Position numbers and translations under genes: made by a program. This document shows, one piece after another, positions 1-6,835 of a DNA stretch of 20,296 bases. Position 1 is the first letter of the stretch, and every line of letters begins with the position of its first letter. This stretch comes from Penium margaritaceum (lineage: Eukaryota > Streptophyta > Zygnematophyceae > Desmidiales > Peniaceae), in the NCBI GenBank assembly GCA_023375785.1, contig SZWC01023100.1, positions 1-20,296 on the forward strand, in the 5' to 3' direction. The notes below the pieces were generated by a model, which saw only the letters and a program-made list of their open reading frames with translations, did no database searches and was not told where the DNA came from.

Positions 1-109
1 TATTCCAAGTATGAAATCATCACCGACCCAACTCAAGGTCCACGCCAACTTGTCTGTTGCATAGACGAAGAGATTTTTTTGAAAGGGTGGTTGATACGTC
101 TCGGCCTAG

Positions 110-249
110 CTTAAAAAAAATGGACTATGTGAGAAAGACACATTGCAAGAGATCAAACATTCATTGGCAAAGTTTGCACATGCACTCCAAGATCCACCAG
201 CTAAACAGAAGAAAAATCAATGGGCCACACATTTCTGCTGCAACCAGAG
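110..249 (+). other. possible internal exon of an unknown gene
   Basis: A 140-nt stretch is open in one frame between a splice-acceptor-like AG (108-109) and a good donor (CAGAG then GTGAGTA, GT at 250-251). Its 46 codons read like real protein and include LQEIKHSLAKFAHALQ and later QWATHFCCNQ. In the same frame a stop lies just upstream of the AG, as expected if the preceding sequence is intron. I do not recognise the family. The CC close to an aromatic and His hints at a metal-binding segment, but this is weak. Neighbouring exons were not found: element A begins about 190 nt downstream and may sit in an intron. It could equally be a chance open stretch or a piece of another transposon. Confidence 0.3.
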
Positions 250-437
250 GTGAGTAGTATTTTTTTCCATGCATCATATCCACATCTGAAAACATGATGT
301 ATCCAAAATGCTGTTTTGAATGCACGTATGACATCAGTATTTTTGATATTGTGATTTGAGCTAAGAGACAACTTTAGAAGGAGAAGCAAACCAAAAAATT
401 GCGAATAAACTTGCATGTTTCACCTTGGTTTTTTCCA

Positions 438-600
438 GACAACATCTTTTTTTTCTTCCAAATGAATGGAAGATCACATGAAACAATTGTGCAAAGTCCT
501 TGCGATTCTGCAAGAGGAAACGTTGTATGTGGAGTTGAGCAAGTACCGATTTGTACAAGATGAACTCAAATACCTTGGAAAATTGACTGTTAAGGATGTA
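438..600 (+). pseudogene. Ty3/gypsy element A: reverse-transcriptase remnant, 5' part
   Basis: This is the C-terminal palm and start of the connection region of a Ty3/gypsy reverse transcriptase, the enzyme that copies element RNA into DNA. The frame from 466 encodes MEDHMKQL, then LSKYRFVQDELKYLG and KDV. This matches the family pattern of a helix ending EHL..L, followed by L-x-K-x-x-F-x-x-x-x-x-x-Y-L-G and SKDG. Just upstream, in another frame, PDNI followed by phenylalanines sits where the catalytic LDDI-L-I-F-S motif is expected, so the active site reads PDN rather than LDD. A one-base shift in a T run and a TGA at 463-465 separate the two parts. The frame stops abruptly at 600 and resumes at 3563, on the far side of an inserted DNA transposon. 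It is non-functional. Confidence 0.8.
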
Positions 601-601
601 A

Positions 602-621
602 CTCTACTGATCTTTAATTTC
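602..621 (+). repeat. left terminal inverted repeat of the DDE transposon
   Basis: The 20 bases CTCTACTGATCTTTAATTTC pair with 3539-3558 on the opposite strand with one mismatch (position 603 against 3557). Confidence 0.85.
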
Positions 622-709
622 GTTTTTTTACATGATCCAAATGAAAGGATCTTTAACTTCGTCCGAGGGTTTTCCTGCTGAAGTTATTTAGGTAGGTCCT
701 TAACTTTTG
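609..709 (+). repeat. subterminal direct repeats in the left end of the DDE transposon
   Basis: Three related 14-mers lie in a row: GATCTTTAATTTCG (609-622), GATCTTTAACTTCG (648-661) and GTCCTTAACTTTTG (696-709), with starts 39 and 48 bases apart. Repeated motifs just inside the ends are typical transposase-binding sites. That role is inferred here. Confidence 0.5.
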
Positions 710-1052
710 TTCAACGGAAAATAGTACTTCGTAAATTCATCGTCGAGTCCGGATGACTGCGAGCGCAGAACTCCGGTGGCTGATTGTGTGTCAGTCCATT
801 GTTCGCGGGGTCGCAAATCCACGTGCGCCGGAAAACAGCATACAGTCTACAAATGGACCCGTGGATTGAACTCGTGGCCATTGTAACAAATCTGCGGAAT
901 CGCAACGGAATTCTTGATTTGAACATCCAAACAAGCGCTCCAATACGTCCAACAGGTCCGCCAACTTGTCAGCTGACTTAAAGTGCATCGCACAATCAAA
1001 TGTTGGGCAGTTGTGCTGCCATCTGTCACTTCACTACTCATCGCCACTCGTC
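622..1052. other. left noncoding part of the DDE transposon
   Basis: After the subterminal repeats this stretch holds only overlapping open frames with no protein-like continuity. It is presumably the 5' leader and promoter of the transposase gene. No TATA box stands out. Confidence 0.5.
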
Positions 1053-3216
1053 ATGGATCGATTCTTTCAGAAAGTGTCCCTCGAGGAGCGTGCACGTCGT
1101 CTGGCGCAGGCTGTCCGCAAAGGACCTCCCCCAAGTCCGCTTCCTCCAAAGAAGCATGTTGGTTGGCCTTGCAAGCTTCAAACCATTGCGTCCCCGATGG
1201 CACCAACGCGCCCCAATGTGCGACGGCTCTCATGTCAACCTTCGATGAAGAACCGACTTCCGTCCCCTTGTCTCTGTCTGTGCCTGACAACGTTGCACTC
1301 GTCCTCTACGCCAAGGACACGTCGACTCGTCAACGTTGCCTGGATGCAGGCGTTGGGTGTTAGCAAGACCATGAAGCTACGGATGAACGCATGCGGGTGG
1401 AGGCGGAGATGGTGAGTCAGCCGCCATGCAGTCCAGTGAACAGCGTTCGCCGTTCACCAACGTACACCGAGAAAGGGAAGGCGAAATTCGTCGACGATGA
1501 CTTCCAGCCAGTGCATCGTGCACCAATCACACGGCGCCAAAGCGGTGCTCTCCACATCCAGGAGAGCACCAGCAACAACTGCCATGCAGCGGGTGACAAG
1601 GACCTCACGAGCGACAGCGACGGTGTCAGCCACAGCCACAGCACCGTCGCCGTTGACAGCACTAGTGAGAGCACCAACAGCACTGACATAGATGACCAAG
1701 ACAGCGACGACAGTACAGACACCGAGTGCATGGCACTCCAGGTGTCCAGTGCCACGACGTCGACATCAAGTGGTAACGGGGCATCCACGGGTTCAAAAAG
1801 GGGCCCGTAATGCGACTGGTTCGGCAGCAGGCATTTTTGCGAGATCTACAAAGCCATGAAAGTGAAGCAGACGGCGTACGCGACGGTGAAGCATCTCCGC
1901 AAGACTTTTTGTACCCTTGATGGCCACTTTGTCTACGACCGCCTGGCACCATCGAACGTGGCGGGGTGGTTTGAGCCCGGCTCTCTCGTCCTAGAAAATA
2001 AGTACAAAGATGCATTCATCGCCGCCCTCCGTTTTGCCCCATCTGTGCCCATCTCCGTCAACCGCAAGCGGAATCAGGGGCACGGTGGCAATACGGCATG
2101 GCTTGCTTCTTGCCCGACATCGACGATGCCATCAGAAAAAAAAATGGACAAGCACGTGCCGCCGGAAACACCCTCAACTCCAAGAGTATTTGGAAGCAGG
2201 TAACCGCGGCACACATCCCGGACATGCTTGAGGCGCTTGGACCACGGGCTTTTGGTCATCCGTGGATTTCTAAGTTTGTCTGGAGAGAGGTGGGGTGGTC
2301 CTGGCGGTATGGTACGACAGCGGCGCAAAAGTTGCCCGCCAATTGGGAGGAGTGCGTGTTAAAATTTCACCTCCGCGCCGCTATCATGTCCAAGCTTTAC
2401 GGCATTAAGCCATTCTTTATACTGAACGCAAACCAAACAGGCATTCATTTGATGCCATTGGCGGACCACACGTATGCGCCCATCGGAAACAAGGACGTGG
2501 GCATCGTCGGCTTGGAGGACAAGCTCCAGATTACGGCGCTTGTGACATGCAGCACGACCAAGGAGATGTTGCCATTGTAGATCATCTTCACTGGGAAGTC
2601 CAAGCATTTTCTGCCTCGCGACCCACATGCGCAGCAACTGGTCGAAGCTGGCACAAACCTCATTGTCACGCCAAACCACTGGGCAAATGGGGACACTGCA
2701 CATGAGAGGGTTCGGAGCATCGTAGTTCCGTACTACCACCGCATGCACAAACAGTTTAACATTTTGGTTGGCACTGCAGATGTGCTTCTCATCCTCGATG
2801 CGTGGCGCCCCCATGCATGCGCGAGCTTCCAGGAATGGCTGATGACCAATTTTGCCTACATCCGCACGTGCTACATCCCTCCTGGCTGCACGTCGAAAGC
2901 GCAGTTATGTGATGTCGGCATTATGCGCCCATTGAAGAACAAGCTTGAAGATTTGTATGTGACATGGGGCACTGACCGCACTACCGAAGGCTTGCCCATC
3001 CAGGTTGGCATGGGCATCCTGAAAGAGGAGGCCTGTGCGTGGTTGTATGCTGCCTGGAAGCACATGGCTAGTGAGAAGATTGTGAACGGGGCTTGGGCAA
3101 AAGCAAACTTTCCACGTGTCTTTAGTCCAGATTTTCAGCGTGAAGCTGCGCCTTTTGTGGGCGAGCTTTTATTTTGTAGCGAGGAAGTGGAGGAAGAGGA
3201 CAAGATTGTTGTGTGA
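1053..3216 (+). pseudogene. DDE_1-type transposase pseudogene
   Basis: This encoded the transposase that would cut and rejoin the element at TA sites. The likely start is ATG 1053 (MDRFFQKVSLEERARRLAQ). The N-terminal third is Ser/Asp-rich and followed by a segment beginning CDWFGS (from 1811). The helical part just before the catalytic domain (WKQVTAAHIPDMLEALG, FVWREVGWSW, AAQKLP, to about 2400) resembles the CENP-B-type DNA-binding region of this family. The catalytic core follows. At the first acidic position the family has NAD-[EQ]-TG, but here it reads NANQTG (codon 2431-2433), so the aspartate is now asparagine. The second (LILDAWRPH, Asp 2797-2799) and third (SKAQLCDVGIMRPLKNKL, Asp 2911-2913) acidic residues remain. 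Breaks: a frame change between about 1100 and 1250, TAG 1361-1363, TAA 1808-1810, a frameshift between about 2040 and 2110, and TAG 2578-2580 where relatives have Gln. Family assignment is firm, loss of function nearly certain. Confidence 0.88.
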
Positions 3217-3538
3217 CGGAGATGATTTGCTTCTATATTGAGTAATGGGTTCTATGATCATGCGATTCTTTTTTGTTTTCTTAAAACTGTGTGTGCCCCA
3301 GCTGTGATCATGCATCAAGCGTGCTTGGTTGAGCTTGTGTCTTTGAACGGAATTCGTCAAAATTGTTTTCCACGTACGACCACTCATGGAATCATTTTTT
3401 CAGGACAACGCATGACAATCCACCCAGGTGACCAAATAATTTCCATTCGGCCGAATCATGGAATTTAATAGGTGGAACCATAACTTTAGACGAAGAATTC
3501 AAATTCGACAAAAAAAAAACCCAAAAATTTTTTAACTT
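3217..3538. other. right noncoding part of the DDE transposon
   Basis: This is an AT-rich 3' region between the transposase stop (TGA 3214-3216) and the right inverted repeat. It contains an A run and T run near 3511-3532. No open frame here is protein-like. Confidence 0.5.
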
Positions 3539-3558
3539 GAAATTAAAGATCAGTAGGG
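3539..3558 (-). repeat. right terminal inverted repeat of the DDE transposon
   Basis: Reverse complement of the left end at 602-621, with 19 of 20 bases matching. It is followed by the TA target copy at 3559-3560. Confidence 0.85.
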
Positions 3559-3560
3559 TA

Positions 3561-3652
3561 TTTGTCTCAACCCATCAAAGGTCCAAGTTATAGTGGACTG
3601 GCCTTGCCCCAAAAATGTTGGGTAGATTAGGCTTTTCCTCAACTGTTATAGG
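3561..3652 (+). pseudogene. Ty3/gypsy element A: reverse-transcriptase remnant, 3' part
   Basis: From 3563 the frame reads CLNPSKVQVIVDWPCPKNV, then a TAG (3623-3625), then IRLFLNCYR. This is the segment directly after SKDG in Ty3/gypsy RT, where family members read V-x-x-x-P-x-K-V-x-x-I-x-x-W-P-x-P, then (T/S)-x-x-x-L-R-x-F-L-G-x-x-x-Y-Y-R. It therefore continues the frame that stopped at 600, and with one TA target copy the two halves differ from an open frame by a single missing base. Beyond 3652 similarity fades. RNase H and integrase are not seen. Confidence 0.8.
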
Positions 3653-3754
3653 AACCACAGGTCGAGGAGGTTATTACATCATCATGCTGAATTCAGATTC
3701 ATGTTTTAATCATCCCATTGTATTCTACATTAAAAAATGGTATGGATTTTACCG

Positions 3755-3996
3755 AAGAACCGAGTTGTTTGGTGCAGGGACAAGAAAGATAAGGCCGTGC
3801 AAATGTGGGTGGCGCACCTATAGAAAATAGGAGGTGTACACGTTCGACTCCTAGAAAACGGTGTGCAGTTGACCCAAGAACCGAGTTGTTTGGTGTAGGG
3901 ACAAGAACGATAAGGACGTAGAAATGTGAGTGGCGTACCTCTAGAAAACAGGAGGCGTACACGTTTGACTCCTGTTTTTGACTCCTCTAGAAAACA
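3755..3996. repeat. 121-bp tandem duplication
   Basis: AAGAACCGAGTTGTTTGGTG occurs at 3755 and again at 3876. The following sequence stays alignable, so two copies of a 121-bp unit stand head to tail with scattered substitutions. The second copy ends in a local re-duplication of a CTCTAGAAAACAGGAGG segment (about 3940-4003). It lies between gypsy element A and the presumed LTR of element B and may belong to that LTR. Open frames crossing it are not protein-like. Confidence 0.7.
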
Positions 3997-4008
3997 GGAG
4001 GTGTAGCG

Positions 4009-4022
4009 CACCTCTAGAGGTG
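4009..4022. repeat. perfect 14-bp palindrome
   Basis: CACCTCTAGAGGTG is its own reverse complement. It is preceded by AGGTG-TAGCG-CACCT, so the area can form nested hairpins. Confidence 0.7.
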
Positions 4023-4049
4023 CTCGCTCAGGGCCGCTCGCTCCCCCAC

Positions 4050-4606
4050 ATGCAGTGCTGCCAGTGACAGTCACGCGTGGAGTACTCGAACGGCCATAAC
4101 TCAGCCATTTCTTCATGGATTGAGGCATACTTTGCTGGATTTGAAAGCTCGCAACGCGGACTACATGATTTATGTGTTCTTTGCACGATTGCACCTCAAG
4201 AGAGGGCTCCAGAGTGCTAAATGTTCTTTTATTGGCTCGTACAGGCTGGTATATCAGGAAGCCTAAGGGTTGTCATATGCATGCCAATCCTACCCAAAGA
4301 CTTTGTACATTTCCTTGTACTGATCCACCAAGTCTAAGGATTCATTCCTTACCCAAATCTCCTTGTCTTCCAAATGTTACCTTGTACAAGTCAATTAAAT
4401 CCTACAAGTCTTCCGCAATGCACCTTGGTGCAAACGCCACCGGGAGAGTCGCACATCGGGAACCTCGGTCACTAGCAGCGGTCTTGCTAATAAGAGAGAG
4501 TCATGCGGCATCTCAAGGGTTGGCTCATGCACCAAGGGGTTGAGGGTTGAGAGTTTTATCCCAGCGGTTTGGCCTATGACCGTCATGCCGGGTGTCCCTC
4601 GGTTCA
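4050..4606 (+). mobile_element. presumed 5' LTR of Ty3/gypsy element B (left border unknown)
   Basis: The right edge is placed at the CA of 4605-4606, four bases before a tRNA-Met primer-binding site, which is the usual LTR-to-PBS spacing. The left edge cannot be fixed because no second LTR lies in the window. The start given is only the left limit of sequence that reads as LTR-like, including ggccataactcagccattt near 4093. No convincing TATA box or polyadenylation signal was identified. Confidence 0.45.
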
Positions 4607-4610
4607 GATT

Positions 4611-4621
4611 TGGTATCAGAG
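4611..4621 (+). promoter_or_regulatory. primer-binding site for initiator tRNA-Met
   Basis: TGGTATCAGAG is complementary to the 3' end of plant initiator tRNA-Met (CTCTGATACCA), which primes minus-strand DNA synthesis in many plant LTR retrotransposons. It lies 97 bases upstream of the gag ATG. Confidence 0.85.
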
Positions 4622-4717
4622 TGCGTCGACGTTCGCTTGGCTTTGCACAGACCCAAGGGAGGCAGCAGATGTGCCACAACTACGTTTGGCCAGAATCTTT
4701 TTTTCACAACCGGGACC

Positions 4718-5666
4718 ATGGAGGCAGCACCATACGACCAGGCCTATCTTATGGAGGAGATACTGTGTGCTATTGATGAGTTGCGCGCAGAGGTTGAGGT
4801 AAGGTACGTCGGCCATGGGAACATTGCGATGGGAGGTGTTGCATTGGCAACCGAACCTTCGTTTTGGTGGCGCAAGCCAAAGGAGCCAGAACTCTACAAT
4901 AGCAAGGGAAGTGTGTAGGAGTGGCTCTTCACAGTGAACTCATACTCCATGGCATTGGGCGTTCACGTGGGAGAAGATGCCACAAGATTGGAGTATGCTC
5001 CTACGCTACTCCAGGGAATGGCGCTGCAATGGTGGTCAGCATTGTGTCGGCGAAAGGCCGTTGGGTAGCCCAACAGGCTGGTGGCTGAGCAGTGGCTTCA
5101 GCCATTGCTAAGTCTACCTTTGGGCGGGAAGTGCAGCTCGGTGCATGGAAATTGACGGAGAAGCCAGAGACTTGAGAGCAATTTGAGACGATGCTCCAGG
5201 TGTGCTTCGACCTCCTCCATGGCAGCCGGGTTGCACGTAACAAAATCAAATACGTCAAGCAAGGCAGATCGGTCCAAGACTACACCACAGGCTTCATGGC
5301 TTTGGCGGCGCAGATTGGTGACCTCTCGGATGCAAAGGAGTATGATCGATACCATAACAGCCTGAAGCCACATGTCCGACATGAACTGGCGATGCTCGGG
5401 CTGCAGACCTTTGTAGAGTTGGTTTCAGTGGCGGAACACATCAAGGCGTAAGCTTCAATGTGTGTCGGACCAGCTACACAGAATAACCACAAGTTGAGCA
5501 GCCGGATCATGCTATGCCCATGGAGGTGGGTGTAATCTACGCCGGGCAGCGGGGCATGGGCGGGCGGCAGGGACCGAGAGACAAGTGTTGGGCTTGTGGT
5601 GAGAAAGGTCATTGCAAGCTGGACTGTCCCAAGCCCAAGGCACAACAGGAAAATGGGCAGCTATAG
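4718..5666 (+). pseudogene. gag pseudogene of Ty3/gypsy element B
   Basis: Gag forms the virus-like particle and packages the element RNA. The start is ATG 4718, in the strong context GGGACCATGG, encoding MEAAPYDQAYLMEEILCAID. Retrotrans_gag-type sequence follows: LLQGMALQWWSAL (about 5000-5040), then, in another frame, VQLGAWKLTEKPE, VCFDLLHGSRVARNKI, QDYTTGFMALAAQIGDLSD and HVRHELAMLGLQTFVELV. A CX2CX4HX4C zinc knuckle, CWACGEKGHCKLDC, lies at 5586-5627 with all four metal ligands intact. Breaks: TAG 4916-4918, TAG 5066-5068, a frameshift near 5090-5100, TGA 5173-5175, TAA 5449-5451 and a further frame change before the knuckle. Several stops sit where Gln or Arg codons would fit. Pol remnants follow immediately. 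Confidence 0.85.
5586..5627 (+). other. CCHC zinc knuckle of gag (element B)
   Basis: The 14 residues CWACGEKGHCKLDC match CX2CX4HX4C exactly. This is the nucleocapsid RNA-binding motif of retroelement Gag proteins. Confidence 0.9.
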
Positions 5667-5698
5667 TGAGGAGAAGATAACCTACGTCTCTTATTCTT

Positions 5699-5989
5699 TT
5701 GTCCACACGAGAAAGCACCAGTCCAGAAAGGCTTTTGCCAATTAAGGAGATGCCTAAAGTGTTGTTACGGAATGAAGGTAAAACCCGACAATTTCCAGGG
5801 ATTATCCTGAAGCTGGTTCTTGAGATTTTGGAGGGGATTTTGAAGGGTCAGAGGAAGCTACTCGGTCTGCTAGATGGAAGTACGAGCCATAGCTTCTTGA
5901 ATAATATCTCTCAAGGTGGATTGGAGTTGCAACCGGATGGTCGTGAATACGGACAAGAAGAATCTCACTTCTCCATTATGACAGGGTGA
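5699..5989 (+). pseudogene. aspartic protease remnant of element B
   Basis: An open stretch of about 96 codons follows gag in another frame. It contains LLGLLDGSTSHSFL (Asp codon 5873-5875). Ty3/gypsy proteases carry LVDSGA(T/S)HSF at this place, with D-(S/T)-G as the catalytic triplet. Here D is followed directly by G-S-T, as if one codon between D and G had been lost, so the active site is probably dead. The protease would normally cleave the Gag-Pol polyprotein. The frame ends at 5989 without the rest of the protease fold being clear. Confidence 0.65.
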
Positions 5990-6029
5990 GTAGAAGGAAG
6001 CGGAGGTGGCGGAAGCAAAAAAGTAGCTG

Positions 6030-6242
6030 CGTGTCATCAACTTGCAACAGTTAAAGCGGTGTGAGTGCAAGGATGGCCAAAATTTCTTGGCTTGGGTGTG
6101 CCCACAACAAGGAACAAAGCAGCATATTGCAATGTTTGAAGCAGTGGAATGCGGGGATGCTCTAGAGTTTCCTCCCGGTGTTGGATCCAATTTTTTACTT
6201 TATAGATACCAATCACTGGCACCATTCGGTTGTCACCGATAA
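6030..6242 (+). pseudogene. pol linker remnant between protease and RT (element B)
   Basis: After a TAG at 6024-6026 the frame reads RVINLQQLKR and FLAWVCPQQ, then EFPPGVGSN, and stops at 6240-6242. The order (an Ile-x-x-x-Q-(L/M) segment, a hydrophobic strand, then a Pro-rich stretch) resembles the spacer between protease and RT in plant Ty3/gypsy pol. No RT motif follows, so element B seems to be cut off here. The assignment rests mainly on position. Confidence 0.4.
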
Positions 6243-6490
6243 GAACTGTGTAAATTCATGGCTTGTACTTCAGGCCCACCTATCAGGTAGAACCAACGCT
6301 AAAAAATGTTCCTCTCCTCGAGTGACAGCTGCCGCGTTCACAAGAGTACTAGCTAGGTGTTCTTTGAATTGCATCTTCTTGTTGCCTCCATTCTTTTGAG
6401 TGAATAAGCTCAATGATGGCAAGCTAAGTTGTGGTAAACACGAAATCAATAGGACACGCACTAAAACTCCAGTGATTCACCCACTCAAAA
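6243..6490. other. no recognisable feature
   Basis: This is the transition between plus-strand gypsy element B and the minus-strand coding-like region. I found no inverted repeat or target duplication that would mark the boundary. Confidence 0.4.
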
Positions 6491-6766
6491 CTACATCTTG
6501 TGGAAAGATATGAATTTGGCTAGCACCTTCTTGTCTTTAAATGTGACTAGTTCAAATTTTTCAACCAAAGATACCAAGAACGTGATTTTGCTTACTGCTT
6601 TAAGGGTGTTTGGTTGAATGACTGCGTTACACAACTCTCGTACAGTGGTCAGTGTCTCCACTACTAGGCATGATTGATCATGCATCTTCTTTGGAGATGC
6701 AATGTTTAGTGGGAAATGTTGGTCAACAAGCATAGAATGAGGTTTGAGGGGGGGATGAAACAACAC
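6491..6766 (-). pseudogene. open coding-like segment of unknown family
   Basis: There are 91 codons without a stop on the minus strand, ending at 6491. The first in-frame ATG begins at 6733 (MLVDQHFPLNIASPKKMHDQ). Later text includes VVETLTTVRELCNAV, SLVEKFELVTFKDKKVLAKF and a C-terminal FHKM. The alternating hydrophobic pattern and Lys/Glu content look protein-like. It lies just downstream of, and on the same strand as, the zinc-knuckle pseudogene at 6836-9114, so it could be a later part of the same element. It shows no RT, protease or integrase motif. The family is unknown, and a chance open frame is possible. Confidence 0.3.
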
Positions 6767-6835
6767 AAAAAATTGAACTCATCAAAACTTTTTTTTTGGC
6801 ATCCTTGTATGAAAACATGAAGCCACACTTGTGAT

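Larger units (their letters stand above)
601..3558 (+). mobile_element. pogo/Tigger-like DDE (Tc1/mariner superfamily) DNA transposon, degenerate
   Basis: The element runs between inverted ends: CTCTACTGATCTTTAATTTC at 602-621, and its reverse complement with one mismatch (CCCTACTG...) at 3539-3558. TA lies outside each end (599-600 and 3559-3560), with one extra A at the left border. Length is about 2.96 kb, with a single decayed transposase gene at 1053-3216. TA targets and a DDE_1-type transposase fit the pogo/Tigger group of Tc1/mariner. The insertion interrupts a Ty3/gypsy RT reading frame that resumes on the other side, which fixes both borders independently. Nothing suggests it can still move itself, because the transposase is broken in several places. 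Confidence 0.85.

Noticed and set aside
1417-1788. 123-codon minus-strand hydrophobic frame
   Set aside because: It is antisense to the Ser/Asp-rich transposase segment. Ser/Asp/Thr codons on one strand give Val/Leu/Ser on the other.
2359-2814. 151-codon minus-strand frame
   Set aside because: It is a shadow of the transposase gene, whose plus-strand reading has clear family motifs.
3839-3850. ACGTTCGACTCC as a Pol III B box or tRNA T-loop
   Set aside because: No A box at a suitable distance and no cloverleaf. It belongs to the 121-bp duplication.
3730-4194. 154-codon minus-strand frame
   Set aside because: It runs through the 121-bp duplication and repeats itself. It is antisense to gypsy-derived and LTR-like sequence and shows no protein-like domain.
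5280-5645. 121-codon minus-strand frame
   Set aside because: It is a shadow of gag, including the antisense of an intact zinc knuckle.
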